From assembly GCA_035236585.1 (NCBI GenBank), contig CP141137.1, forward strand, positions 12,664,327-12,728,326: DNA of 64,000 bases, written 5' to 3'. Shown here one piece after another: positions 44,831-58,295 of this stretch (within the stretch, counting starts at the first letter, position 1; every line of letters starts with the position of its first letter). The stretch comes from Warburgia ugandensis (taxonomy: Eukaryota; Streptophyta; Magnoliopsida; Canellales; Canellaceae). The notes beneath the pieces are model-generated. The model did not search any database, had not been told where the DNA came from, and saw only the letters and a program-made list of their open reading frames with translations. Both the position numbers and the translations under genes were made by a program.

Positions 44831-47460
44831 TCATTATAACTTAAAAACAAACCTCTCTTCTCTATTCTGTTCCCACATGAATTAGGAAAGGAGACTTTAT
44901 TTTCAAAGTGGTAGTGAGAATTTTCATCAATGCCTTGAGAGAGAAAAGGAGTACATGCCCATCCTATTTCATCTATGATGAATTTTTTTAATAGATCTAA
45001 ACCATTCATGATGTTCTTTGTATGAAAAATAGGAAACACAACAAATATCAATGCATTTGGTTGATCTAATTTAATGGTCAATACTTTTTACTATGAAAAC
45101 ATGGCCTCAAAGCATGTGATGAACATGGAATTTCAACCCTAGCCTATCTAAGCCATTCCAAATACAATGGTGAAGCTTTGTTCTATAGATCTAAGCCATT
45201 CATCATATTTGAAAAGTCTTAGATAGGCTAGAGATCAAATTTCATACTCAATAAATGCTTTTAGACCACGTTTCCATGATAAAAATATTTATCATCCATT
45301 TTTATTAAACTTTTAAAAAAGGTGAGACAAATACCTAGAATCATCCAAATGCATTGACTTTTATTGGTTACCTATTTTTGGTACAAAGAACATGATGAAC
45401 TGCTTATATTTACAAAAACTGTTCATCATACATAAAAAAGTGAAGGGCATAGACTTCTTCTCCTTCTCAAAGAGTGTATGCGTGGGAGACTCACTTTGTA
45501 GAAATGGTCGACTAAAGATCGAAGGTGTACTCAACAAGGACATTTCAGATCTGGCAGGGAAGTCTCTTCCTTACACTACATAGTTTATCAATAAGCCGAT
45601 TCTATCTCTCAATTTGCTCTCAGTGTTTTATTAAGGGTTTCTATTACAGGAACTGTTGGATCGAGATAAACGCCTAAGATCTCATATTACATCACACATG
45701 GGATGCCAACCTCAAACCTCAAGGATAACTTTATAAATGACCCCGAGAAAAGCAAGGCTTTGAAAATTGTAGCACCACCGAATTAATATAAGGCGGCCGC
45801 TCCATGGTATAACTTAGTCAGTGTTAAGATGTATCGCAAGTACTAATTAATCGTGGACTACATTGTTTAAATATCTATCACATTTGAGGAGCCATTCAAC
45901 TAATTATTGGTCATCCTCGGCTTACCCAGTAAGAAGATATAGAAATGTCAGAAGAAAGCATTATCCATGCACTTTCGTTTTGGAAGAGGGACAAAACTTC
46001 ATCCCATCCTTTTCTTGGTGGTTTTCATTCAGATAACATGGTTTCTAGAAAGAAATTACAGTACAATTTCTTGGATACAAGGCTCTTTAGGAAAAAGACC
46101 ATCAGAAATTCTTCGTAGCTTCATAGGCGTTGACATGCATGGCATTATTTCGTGATCCTATATATCCTTCTCAAGCCTTCTGTATGTCAAAGTTGCATTT
46201 CAAGTAACAGGAGGGTTGTTCATTTATGTAGTGAGGTTCGAATGTCTACAGTGTCTTGAACTCTGAAGGGTTAGAATGATGCCTTCTTAGATATTTCTAT
46301 TCTATAATGGATTACACTAGACGAATGCTTTGTCTTACACGGCTTGGAAACATATACTGTCCATTAGATTAAGGACACAAGTAATACTAAATGTATGTTG
46401 ACTTGGTTTTCTTCTTACACGAAACCTATTCTTAGAAGTTAAAACATTCGATAGTTCTGCCTATTTATTTGAAGTGGATCCATTATATTTGAACCAGAGA
46501 AAAAGACATCCAATAGCCATTTTCTGAAAATTTGAAGTAGCAGCCCGGTAACTAAATTCTAACATAAGAGGAATGCTATTGTAAATATTTTTCAAGAAAA
46601 GAAAAGAAAAGAAAAGGAATTCTATTGTAGGAGACATCAAATGGTAAGCTTGCTGTCCGTCTACCTTTTTGTGAGGGGCGCACCTTTGGGTGATAGGACC
46701 TATTCTTCTGATTCTTTAACGTATGATTCTCTAGAGTGAGTTTGCAAGACTGTTTTGGTTGTTAAATATGGACCATTTGTTATACAAAATTTCTAATCAT
46801 CCATTTGATTAAAAGAACATTTTTTAGATGCTGAAGTCATCCTCAGCCAAAGTTGGAGAGATTAGATGAGCAGGCGAGATAAACCCAAGCTGGGTCTGTC
46901 ATGCATTTGGGACATGGCACGGCAATTTATTATGTCGTGGCATCTACTATTGCATTCCTCCAAAACACAAGCTCTGTTATTAGATCTCTAATGTAGTCGT
47001 CAAGAAATGTCCAGCATAGTTGGACGGAAACAACTTAGTATCTCTCCTAAGTACTTGTAATCACAAGTTTGAGTTGTCGTTTTTCCCTTCAACCAGGAAT
47101 TAGATTTAGAAGTGTGTGAGTGAGAGTGTATCAGTTATTTGCTTTATCGTTCTTTGCTTGTAAAAAAAATAGAAAAAAAGAAAATCTCGTGTAGCCATAA
47201 GTGACAAAACCGGTCTCCCCAAAACAAACTCTCTCTCGTGGGAATCCCTATCTGAGGTCAGAGTCACCGGAGTTCGGGGCCTGTTTTGGCCTTAGAAACA
47301 TGATTTGATTAAGACTGCACACACAGGTTCAGCAACCTAGCTACTTCAATACCACTGCAATAGCAACACAATGATATAAGGATCCTTCGGTGACCCTTAC
47401 AGTTATTTAACAGCTTACACGAAACATAAAATGGAAAGCAGCAAGTCTATCATACAAGTT
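44831..47460. other. Gene-free region
   Basis: Only short frames. 44990-45240 and 45360-45430 carry the dispersed 'atctaagccattcatcat' repeat type. A (AAAAG)n-like run lies near 46592-46615. Confidence 0.5.
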
Positions 47461-47633
47461 AACTGTGGGCTATAATATATCAATCACATTTTGACAACCC
47501 CAGGAACAAACCAACTTTTCGAGTAATTCGGTCGACAAATCACAACCCTTTCCTTCGACTTGTTTGGTGGGTAGTGAATTCCGATATGACTCACAAATTA
47601 AACTGAGAAAATGCATGTATATCAGCATTACGA

Positions 47634-47912
47634 TCATTGGGTTAGTAGACGAGAAGTGGTGCGACGGAGCGGGGATGATTGAGCAGTCGTCGACCCAATG
47701 AGCTGAGAGGTAGAACAAGGAGAGGAGGAAGTGAATGCACGATCTGGTTGGAAGAGCTCGATTACCGATGCCTGAAACCTTCCTGAGTCACCCGGAAGTC
47801 TCATGTACGAGGCTGAAGGGGATTCATTGAGAGACGATCCCACCATGCCTGCTTGGGCTCCAGTCCTGTATTGGACTACGGCTCTATAAACGTAAGGAAT
47901 GAGACCTTCCAT
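47634..47912 (-). CDS. Small conserved plant protein of unknown function
   Basis: A single-exon frame of 92 residues. The start MEGLIPYVYRAVVQYRTG and the core SPSASYMRLPGDSGRFQAS resemble a family of small uncharacterised plant proteins that begin MEGLIPF-Y-AI-QY and carry a Ser-rich, Y-x-RLPGDSGRFQ motif. This recognition is from memory and not searched. The C-terminal third is Ser/Thr-rich and low in order. There is no signal peptide or membrane segment. The 5' UTR would include a GA-rich stretch (47914-47931) and a weak TATA-like TTTAAA lies at 47971-47976. It stands alone between repeat-rich regions. Confidence 0.75.
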   Translation of the reverse strand: MEGLIPYVYRAVVQYRTGAQAGMVGSSLNESPSASYMRLPGDSGRFQASVIELFQPDRAFTSSSPCSTSQLIGSTTAQSSPLRRTTSRLLTQ

Positions 47913-47999
47913 ATGAGAGATAGAGAGAGAGAATTTTGTCTATGTGATACTTTGAAGGGGTGTTGCAAGGTTTAAAAAGAGGAGGTGGATAATTCTATA

Positions 48000-49990
48000 T
48001 GATGTGGAGTGCCGAGGTGGAAGTAATTCAGCTAAGCAAAGCCACGCAATTTGCAAGGCAACTTGAACGCAAGTAGGACTAATGAATACGACTGAAAGCT
48101 CTCTCCAAACCATATCACCAATCTTATTAAGATATTTAGTTTTCTAATTTATGGTTGGTAAATCTTTTATTTTAAAACAAATTTATATTGGTTAAGGATT
48201 GTTTTCCAAGCTGTTAAATTGTTTTCCTACGTGTTAATCGATTAGAGGCAGCAGAAAAACATTGGTTCTAGAAGTTTGGTGATCAAGAACACTTTATCTT
48301 CTGCCACATCTTAGATTGGATATTTACTAAAGATTTCTCCGGTGGATGATTTAAGCCCCATCTGGGAGATCACATCACATTTACTTTCCTTAATTGTGGC
48401 TTTAATTTTTTCTCTTGGGTCATTTAAAAATTCAGTTGGCTGATTGGCTTGGTTCCAATTGCTAGTTGACACAACAGCAGGCACGTGGGGGCCTGGTGTC
48501 GTCCAATCAGGTTTCTTGAATTATTTATAAATCATATGGTTATTCGTATGTCTTTGGATAACCTCATTACTAATTTTCTAGTAACGAGAAGTGATCCTAA
48601 GCTGCTGCCTTTTTGTCACACCAGATGCTACATGTGGGACTCTTTATATAGCCCACAAGTCACTCTAATCAGATGATCCCAAACATCTTGCTATATAGAT
48701 TTTGCTGTTGAAAGCCAGATCTTGCTTGGAGTTTTATTTTGCCTACCATCCATTTGCAAGGCTTTGATTGGATGATCATAATTGTTAAAATAGCTCATCT
48801 AGGCCCTACACACTAATGGGTGGGATGGTCATAAGTGGAGCCTACCAAATTGAAATTAAGTCATAATTATTTAATTAGCAAAAGGGTCTATTTAAGATTA
48901 ACGGTAAAATTACTTCCATTTTTTTCAGATGAAAGGTCAATTTTTTTGCCATCCAAAAGAAAATAGAAAATGTTTTGAAGAGAATTTCTCTGGGAAAATA
49001 AGCAATATCTTACGGTAAGTCTGTTATGTAATGTTGCTACTTCTTGTTGCCTTACAGATGACTTTTAATTTTCCCGTAGCTTAGAAGTAGTTTTCACTGG
49101 ATTTACGAGGAAAAGAAACATCAAATAAATCAACTTGGTTTTAGGTATGAGATAATTCTGCTCATTGGATCAAGTGGCACTAACAAACTGCACACACGAA
49201 AAATCAGACGTGATAGGACAATCAGAGAATTCAGAAATGTATAATGATACAATCAATGAACTATGACTTGGTATTCCATCACTAACATCCATCTCATATA
49301 AGTTTACACGGGATAATCAAGCATAATACAATCAGCCGGATTGTTTGAGCCTTGCTAATCGCGCCCTTAGTATTCTCTCACTCCACTCCATTAATGTCCA
49401 TCTGGTTGGAGTAAGAATATATTGCTTTAGACAAAAATTATAAGAAATATATGGAATTGGCTGATTCGCTTGACATCTATTAATTTTGACTTGGTGCTAA
49501 AATCCCAATCATATATAGGAAATGGTTTAATAAATTACTGATGTACACTATGATGGGAAGTGAAAGTTCACGTATGCTTCTACTAGTCCATTGACACAGT
49601 GCAACTGCACTTTCAAGTGATAGTTTATGATTCCCTTTTTCTATCCATAGGATTCATGTACTAACATCAATAATATTCTTACTACTTTATAATGGAAGGA
49701 AATGTGTTGAATGAGATCGGGGGTCAACGGGGAGTGAATGTAATGAATGAGAGGAGCGATAAATTCCAAGTGCCTCTTGACGTGGGATAAATTATCTTAT
49801 TATATTCATGAAATTTGGTACTAAACAGCTTAGATATACAAAAAGTAACTATGAGGTAAATAAAGTGGCACTTGGACTAATCGATGTCTAGGAGGTACTT
49901 GATTTATAATGATCTCATTCATGGTATGAACTTCCATTTGAATCAAGAGGAGAAACTCATATAAGGGCCCTTCTAAGATGGTGCGTTTAT
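48000..49990. other. Gene-free region
   Basis: No coding frame over 65 codons and nothing recognised on either strand. Confidence 0.5.
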
Positions 49991-51120
49991 ATTGACTTTA
50001 CCTCTAGAGTTTATTTTTGGAAGAACTAAGCTATTCACCATGTTAAGGGTACATAAATTAGGTAACCCTTAAGAAATTAGTGCATTTTGATGAACTAAGC
50101 CACTAGTTTTAAGTCTTTGAAAAAACAAATGATTCTGATTTTCAACTCAAAAAGGCATAAACTAATAGCATCCAAAGAGCATGAGATTTGGTTTGTATCC
50201 TATAGAAACCATTCCCAACATGATGAATGGCTTTGATATACAAAACACTATCACCATATATGAGAGTCTAGGCTATTAAACGCTCATAAACATCTACACT
50301 AACTTGGACTCTAGCAATTTTCTGGAAGTTAAATATCATGGGATGGATTACTTTTAATTGGCATTGGAAGCACATCACACTTAGTAGCTGTTGGCATTTT
50401 CCCAAAATTTTCTCGTAGACCTCTCTGAGATACATAATATTTTCTATGCAATTTCAAATGTGCAATAAGTAGCCTCATCTTTTTAGTGAAATTAAAGACT
50501 TAAATGCTATAAATATTTTGAAATATGCTATGCTGACTAAAAATTTGTATTTGTTATAAATTCATGCGAATGTATAGGATAGTTCAAATGGTAATGTAAA
50601 AGGTTTATTGATATGGTTAACCATTTCAATAATATATCAAAACCTATTATTCTTTGATCAAAAGGAATTCCTATAAATCCAACTCATAAATTAGGAGAAT
50701 CCATAGAGATATTTATTGATGATGATCTTTTCTCAATATCACCAATAAGATCCTAGAATAACATTTGTTGATGGACTTAGGAGATAATCTAGTGAGCAAA
50801 TGATGTCTACTGGTGTTCAACCTTCCTTCTCCTTTCCAGGCCTACTCGGAAGAGATTCCAATACCTCTTTGTCATGACCGCAAGCTATTGAGTAGAGACA
50901 AAAGTTGGCCTTAATGATCTGACAATGTTGACTAGAAGCCATGTCTCAATGCTTACCTAGCCAATGCTTAGATCCGGTTCTACCCAAACATTTCTAGTTC
51001 ACCCCAACTTACTCCTTTGTCTGACTATTGTTGAGCAATTTCAACACTTTCTAAGATTTTAAGAAGAGTTGCTCTTTGGAATGCACATAGTGATGGAAGT
51101 TGTAAGCTGTGTTCAAGGGA

Positions 51121-51134
51121 GGGGGGGGGGGGGG
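51121..51134. repeat. Run of 14 G
   Basis: An uninterrupted G homopolymer; its length may be unreliable. Confidence 0.9.
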
Positions 51135-51722
51135 TGTTGTTGTTATTATCTCCCATTGGACTCTATGGTAAAATTAGTCTCTATATTGATAAAAAAAAAT
51201 CCTTTCAATTGGGTAGAATTTGTTGCTTGAACAAAACCATATCTTATGATGGAATCATATTGGTTGAATATATGGACGATATACATTCTGTAAATTGGGT
51301 CTTTAATGATTCATGCAAGGATTGGTTATTAAGGGTCTACAGAAAGTCCATTTGATGAGATATTTGAAACCCTAAAGAGCTAGAAATGGTTTATTTATCA
51401 CCAAATAGAGATGAATATTATATGGTAGTAGCTAAAAATTCTTTGGCAGTGAATTAGGCTCTCTAGTCCCAGTTAGTGTAGATGCTCATGAGCATTTTAT
51501 AGCATAGACATTGCCTCTGAAGTTTGTTTTTAGAATATCTAAGTTGTTCACCATGTTTAGGATACATAAATTAGTATCCTATGAGAAATGAAAAAACAAA
51601 TGGTTTTAATTTTCAACTCTAAGAAACATAAGCTAATAGCACCTAAAGGTCATAAAATTTGGTATGTAGTCTATCTAAACTATTCCTAACATGATGAATG
51701 GCTACAATCTACAAAACACCAT

Positions 51723-51725
<3 letters not shown>

Positions 51726-51799
<74 letters not shown>
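51726..51799. repeat. (TA)37 microsatellite
   Basis: 74 bp of perfect TA, inside the second copy of the direct repeat pair. Confidence 0.97.
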
Positions 51800-51800
<1 letters not shown>

Positions 51801-51914
51801 GAGATTCTACGCTATCAATTGCTATGAACGTCTACACTTGCTAGGACTCTATAGCATATTTCTCTATCACTCATTCCCCTCTTTGTTAGAATCCAATTTG
51901 TCATACTAAATTCT

Positions 51915-52200
51915 AGGGTTGTGCAAAGTCCAGTCCATTTTTAGGGTTGAAAGTTGACTGGACTGATCTTTTTTGGTCCATTGGGATGCGAACCAAGACC
52001 AAAACGAACCAATATCGAGTGAGGTGTAGACCAATCGATCAATCGTCAATCAGTTTCGGTCCTATTTGGTTCGATCCACTATAAACCAATAGATTGGACC
52101 GAACTGGATTGAAATTCAATCTAAGTTTTGATCCTGTTTGGTCCAATGCATTTTGCACCATTTGGCTGGACCGAGGTGGATCATAAATTGGATAGCTCCA
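51915..52200. repeat. GGTTCGGT/GGACCGAAC-type dispersed repeat
   Basis: Many short variants of 'ggtccaat', 'ggttcgatcc', 'ggaccgaactgg' and 'aaccaat' occur in both orientations, a common non-coding repeat type in plant genomes. No protein frame. Confidence 0.45.
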
Positions 52201-52225
52201 ATTTGAAATCACCTACGTGATTTGT

Positions 52226-52490
52226 ATACAGCAATTCAACTTCTAAATCATAGCTTCAAGCCTTCAATTGAAAAGGAAACAAATTCAAAGAAAGCAATCC
52301 AACTTCTATATTATAGATTCATTTGTTAAAGAAGCAAATTCAAAGCAATCCAACTCCTAGATTACATAATTGATCCAAATTTAAAATTACAGATTCAATT
52401 AGAAAATAAACAATTCAAAGAAAGCAATCCAACTTCTAAGTTACAAATTCAATTAGAAAAGAAACAAATTGAAAGAAAAAAGTTCCCAAA
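52226..52490. repeat. Degenerate tandem repeats of about 65-75 bp
   Basis: Roughly four units share 'gcaatccaacttcta', 'tta-agattcaattag-aaa' and 'gaaacaaattcaaag'. Confidence 0.7.
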
Positions 52491-53239
52491 CTTGCACTAA
52501 GAACAAATTTAGAGAAAACAGTTTCTAAAAGAATTACAAAAGCATAGAAATCCATTAAGGGTAGACTAATTAATCAAATTATGCTTGTTGCATGTGCTCT
52601 GGAGATATCAATATGAGATGAGAATGTCTCCAGTAATTCTTCCTCTATTAGTAGCCTTGTGGTGTGGGGGAATGTTCTATTATGATGCTTGATTGCTTCT
52701 AATTGTATCGGTCTCTAGTATGAAACAACTCAACAACAATAATTGTTTTCTCAATGAAAGTAGATCTTGCAGACAAATAGTCCTTTGGCGTGCATAAAAA
52801 ATCATGATAGTGCCTTGCCAAAAAAGAAAATATCTAGCATGAATTAAACAACCTTTAGATGAATGTCAATATTGGACGTGCTCATACAATCAAAATAAAA
52901 GTCTATCTTAGAGTTAAGGCCCCCAAAACTTGGGTCCCTTCCTCAGTAACTAGCAAAAACAAGGTGAAATGCCGAGATTACCAAGCAAGCCATTTATTTG
53001 TAGGTCTTAAGTTTACAATTTGCAAATTGACATGGAAAAGTTCAAATCTAAATACTTAAATATAAGAGGACGAGACAACTTAACAAAAAATAGTAGAACC
53101 TATGTATCCTTGTGCATTTGTGAAGTGAATCTTAATCCCTTGCACACAAAGCAATAGTTATCACTCGAATTTACTTAACACTCTCTAAGACATGCAAATG
53201 ATGGTGTTCTAATAAGTACTGTTATATAATCATAATAGA

Positions 53240-53335
53240 GACAAATTACTGTCAAACTAAAATCATAGCTGTAAGACTAATATCATCAAAGTAAAATTAT
53301 AGCTGTAAGACTAATATCATCAAAGTAAAGCTGTA
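53240..53335. repeat. Short tandem repeats (about 37 bp)
   Basis: 'tatagctgtaagactaatatcatcaaagtaaa' occurs twice in tandem, with a partial third unit. Confidence 0.75.
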
Positions 53336-54627
53336 GCTATAAAGAACACTTTAGAGTTTCCTGTTCAATTGATTCCCGAAGAGATGATATAATATTATTC
53401 ATAAAAGCCTTAGAGTATCATCAAACTAGAGTTGTAGATGTAAAGAACATTTTGGAGTTTCATGTTCAAACTGAATCCAACCTGTATACATGAACAGATA
53501 AACCTCACATTTACATGAAAAAGTAGATAGCAACTGAAGAAAAAAGTGGACAGTTTGAGAGGAGAAAAAACACTATAACCACTTTATAAGGCTGAACATG
53601 AGTGAATGAGACTTTAGCTTTTGAGAATGAAACATAAGTAGAAATGTGACCAACTATGCGGAAGAAAGCTGATCCAAGAGAGCCAAGTAAAACTAATTGC
53701 ACTTATCTTTTGTTGTTGCCTCACATCTTCTAGCTAGCTTGCAAGATGGTTAAGAGTTTGTCTCCTAGAAATGATAAAAATTACATTAATTGTTTCAAGT
53801 CCAACAAACAAAATGATAGTCCTCACTAGAGGAAATGATAGTTCCAAGTAACAATAATTTACATGTCAAACTGGTGAGATATTGATCATGTAACAGATGC
53901 AACTAAAAGAATATAGAGAATGATAGTCCTCACTAGAGGGAACTCCACATTCCTGTGACGGCCTTTCCAATACAAACTTACATTAATTGTTCCAAGTCCA
54001 ACCAATAAATCCTAAAGGTAATATCTGCTATGTATATAAAACAACTCTCAAGTGAAATATAAATCTAGAAAATCATCCTCTTTGAATAACAAACTGCAAG
54101 CATGTCAACAGGTTGTTAGGTATAACAAACTGCAATATTTACCTTACTTCTACAACCACGAGAGAATATTAGATATAGAATTTGAACAAAAATAAACAAG
54201 CACTAAGATACCACATTTGAGCATTCTGGTATACAAGACATAGAGCATTGGCTTTTTGCTAAAAGTCGACATAAAATCATGCCAATCTTAGGAAAGAAAA
54301 GCCAAAGCAGTTGAATTTAAGAAAAGGGGAAGGAAGAGTAACATGCATATAACCATCTCCTTACACTAACCCTTTGTGCTTCATGAAGTCTAATTGTGTC
54401 AAAAGCTTTAACCTCATGTGCAATACCAATAAGGTACAATATCAAAAAGGTTTTATCATTAATTTGATTCAATTGAATAAAATAATCTCAAATGTCTTGA
54501 CAATTAATCCAACTCAAAGATATTAATATCATGAGTAATTTGCAATACTTAAGCCTTGTACATATATTTTGCTATAACATCAGACAAGTAAATGTAACCA
54601 GACAAGCAAATAATGAGTTATAAGGGA

Positions 54628-54686
54628 CAAGGAAGTTGTAAAACAACTATTCACAGGGAAGTTGTAAAACAACTATTCATACTTGT
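54628..54686. repeat. 29-bp tandem duplication
   Basis: 'ggaagttgtaaaacaactattca' occurs twice. Each unit also contains the inverted pair GTTGT-ACAAC. Confidence 0.82.
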
Positions 54687-55659
54687 TAGAATATGTAGAA
54701 GTTATTATTTGGTAACTTCTTGTTGCATTTTCTTTATGGATTTATATGAATTAGGATGGTTCACGAAACTATTTGAAACATAAGTGGCAAAAAAACAAAA
54801 AGTGATTAGAAGAATACGCAAGGCAACTGCATGGAATAATTACGAAATGTATGAGAAGCATAGTGGCACATAAGAAAATATTTGAGAAACAGTAGGGAAA
54901 CCCAGTTTTCTTTTCTGAAGAAATGATAGCAAAAGCATAAAACGATATGAGAAGTGACACATACCAATAAACATTTAGGAAACAATAAAGTATAACAAAC
55001 ATCAAATGTCATGGGAACTTGACTACTTACAAAGGGACAATATCATGATTTAATTTGCATTTCAAAAATAATGCAAGATAAATAATGATAAGGCCTACGC
55101 AATAATGCAGACACACATAAATTACGACTTATCCAAGTCACACAAATATTTCCATTCATATGAGTTTCAAAGTCAAGCAGCAAAATTAGATCAAGAATAA
55201 TGGATATTACAGAAACAATAAATTTACATCCATACATGGTCAATATTCCGAGTCTAACCTATCCATCAACATCCGTGTAAAATACACAAAGCTATGTCGA
55301 TGGCCCTTGCCTGCTACCCATAACATATTCAACTAACAATATCCCAAATACAAATGCCAAACCTTATGGCATATATAATTTTCCTCTTTCCTATTGAGTT
55401 TTGAGGTTTTTTGCTAGCCAGAGCCTTCTACCTCAACCTTTTGTTCTATACTCTCCACCACCACAAGATTCTCTATATTTGCCTATTGATCTTTTGCTTG
55501 AAACTCATTTTTATTCAGACCAAATACCCTTTATCTTTAGGACACCAATCGTTTTCTTAGGATTGGAGGTCTTCTTCAAATAGACCAAAAGCACAAATCC
55601 CATGAGAGATTTCTACATTTTCAACATTTCAACTTACAAAACCACCAAGTCCCAACTAT

Positions 55660-56160
55660 TTGTCCCTTTGACCAACTTCCGTAAAATTGCAAGGGTACCC
55701 AGAAAAAGATTTCCCATTGTCATCATACAATCCTAGAGCGAGCATAGCATGAATGTCTTGGTAATCATGACCTTCTTCAAAGAAATACCCATCAACTTAA
55801 TAATCCAGCTCATTTCACTACAATATAAACTGATTTGCCTTTGCTACTTTAGATTCTTCAAATTCAGTGTAAGCCACATGGTAAATATTTTGGTAGTATC
55901 CAAATTTGAACACTATTAAACGACCACCACGCAACTTTTTCCTTTCACCACATGCTTCCATAAAATTGTAGAAGTACCTGGAAGAAGACTCCAGTCTTCA
56001 TCATGTAGTACCTGCGCAAACCTGTTATCATCGTCAAAGTAATCATCACCTTCTTGCTTAAACCATTTACTACCATCATCACAGCCCTGCTCATTTCTTT
56101 AACATCGAAATAGATTTTTATTGCTTCTTAGTGTTCTTCAAACTTAAACCCGTCACTAAT
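55660..56160 (-). pseudogene. Two diverged tandem segments with broken protein-like frames
   Basis: On the minus strand, 56130-55950 and 55860-55690 have parallel composition. The first gives an acidic stretch (EGDDYFDDDNRFAQ) then WSLLPGT. The second gives DGYFFEEGHDYQDIHAML then LYDDNGKSF. Both are followed by a 'valine, lysine, tyrosine-rich' part. Stops and shifts break them. The product was not recognised; they may be relics of a duplicated gene or chance. Confidence 0.3.
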
Positions 56161-57528
56161 ATTTGCACTAGCTACGTGAAGATTACAGGAGCGTTTATAT
56201 ATAGGTGCTCGTACAAAGTCAGAGTGTTGGACTTTGTTACTACACATTCATAAAGAACATGGAGAGTTGCTAGCTAATATCCGGAGACAAATAGAGAGAT
56301 GTGCATTTGGTTCCATCTAAAATAAAGAGATTGATAGGTCCATCTCACTCTAGACTGCACAATACAGTGGAGTATCACAAGGTAGAGAAATCAAGATATA
56401 AGGCTCCATTCTATGATAAAGCAAGAACAATCAATGAAAAGGAGAAAATGAGAAAAAAGTTGAGGTGACTACAGAGAAGTGGTCGGCTCACTCAGTTTCA
56501 ATCATATCATATGGTCGGACAAGTGTAAAGAATAGAACAACTAATCAGCATATTTGCATCAAACTGTTACAGGTTAATGTCTTTTACGACTATGACTTCT
56601 CGGCGGTAAAAGAAACCAGGAAAGAATATATGAGTTTGAGTTGATGGCTCTTGCAAATGTGGCGCTGCCAAGTATCATGCAAGTAATGACCATTAGTGCA
56701 ACAAATTGTAGATTTGTGGAATTAAAACTTGAGAAAACATACCAACACATCTTCTAGACTTCATGCCTGGACATACTTTCAATCTAATCTTTATGGATTT
56801 AGCTTGTGCTTTATATTAGTTGGAGGACATGCAGATTGGGAAGTACATCAGAAATCATTCACAAGCATTGATCTTAGAAGCCACTCAAGATTGAAGTTGC
56901 TTCAAGTGGCTGAGAGTCGATTTGCTTCCATAACATCACATTGAAGCGACTGCTTGATGTAAGACGGCCACCACTCTAGACTGCAGTTTCAAATTCCTGG
57001 AGGCTCCTGCTGATGAGAGTTCAGGGTAACCTGCAGCAAAAGTTAAGCAGGATGCTATGGCAGAAAGCTTCTGGGATTTTGTGAATATGGATTATTGCTG
57101 AAATCAATATATTAGATGATAAAATTCATTGATCATGAGGGCCTCTAACACGACGAGATTATGAGGCAGTGGACATATGCTAGGGTCAAGTAAAACATAA
57201 TGTTCATGGAATGGAAGATTCTAAAATGATGTATAGAGGGGTAAAAGAAATTGTTAATATTGGACGGGAACATGAATCTCCAAATTCACGCATTATCTTG
57301 AATCAGACTTTCTCAAACTTCCTGCACCAGGTAGAGTACAATGTCTGCCTCCATGTAATGGAACGAACATGATTCTACCTGCTTTAGAGTTTGTTATTTT
57401 AACACTTATAGTTTATCATGAATAGTGGTACTAAATTTCTATGTTACTTTATATAATGCTACTAGGACCTACAATATTATTAGAAGGTAAATTATACCTT
57501 TTCTTGCATTCCATATCAAAAAGCTTCC

Positions 57529-57529
<1 letters not shown>

Positions 57530-57597
<68 letters not shown>

Positions 57598-58004
57598 CTA
57601 ACATGATCTAACATGCTTAATGAACTCAAATAGCATTTAGATCTTAATGCATAATAAGGATTGAATGAAATCACATACCTCCAGCCATTGCAGCACAATC
57701 CTCCTTTTCTAGAATGTATATTTGTTGGGTGGAGACTCTTCCAAACCTCAATCAATCTCCTTCAATGGTGTATTAATTGAAAGTGAGATTACAGGCTTCG
57801 GGGACCTCACCGACAACGCACTGATTTATGGTTGCTCTACCCATCATAGAGCCAACCTATCATGCACCAAATATGCGTTCAGTTTTCTGAACGTTATCAA
57901 AGTGGGAAGTTAACTTATCCCTAAAACGATGGAAATAACATGGACCACTATTTTTGTGTAATTTACTCGGCTGTTACCGAGTTTTAAGGAGAGAAATACC
58001 AACA
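57530..58004 (-). repeat. 3' LTR of the second copia element
   Basis: It matches 63717-64000: 'catgatctaacatgctt-atgaactcaaatagcattta', 'cctccagccattg-agcacaatcctccttttct', 'accgacaac-cactgatttatgg'. It ends at ACCAACA (57998-58004) next to a purine tract of the minus strand (CCAAGTGGAGAA). The left end is an expanded GA run. Confidence 0.88.
57531..57594. repeat. (GA)32 microsatellite at the LTR edge
   Basis: 64 bp of GA occupies the place where the partner LTR has only TGTTAGAGA. Confidence 0.95.
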
Positions 58005-58295
58005 TTCTCCACTTGGTCTATATATTTCATAATTTATTATAGTAAGAAACAAAATACATGAATCATGCTGATAGGTTACTCTATAAAACGAGTATTATCT
58101 TCCATATATCACAAATGCATTATGCTTCTTAAACACATGCCCATATTCCTTTATGAATAAACCTTATGTTTATTCTAGGCCCAGACATTAACGATATTTC
58201 TCAAAATGAATCACTGTGTACACAAGGAAAATTAAATGTGAGAAACATCATAAATAGAGTTTCATTGAAAATAACATCCGTTCTTACAACAAATT

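Larger units (their letters stand above)
49990..51870. repeat. Pair of diverged direct repeats of about 340 bp
   Basis: 50000-50330 and 51515-51862 share order and wording: 'aagctattcaccatgtt-aggatacataaatta', 'gaaaaaacaaatg-tt', 'ttttcaactc', 'ataagctaatagca-c-aaag', 'cctaacatgatgaatggct', 'acaaaacac', and 'gctat-aattgct---aacgtctacac'. The second copy contains the TA microsatellite. They relate loosely to sequences near 11.7 and 45.1 kb. Confidence 0.65.
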
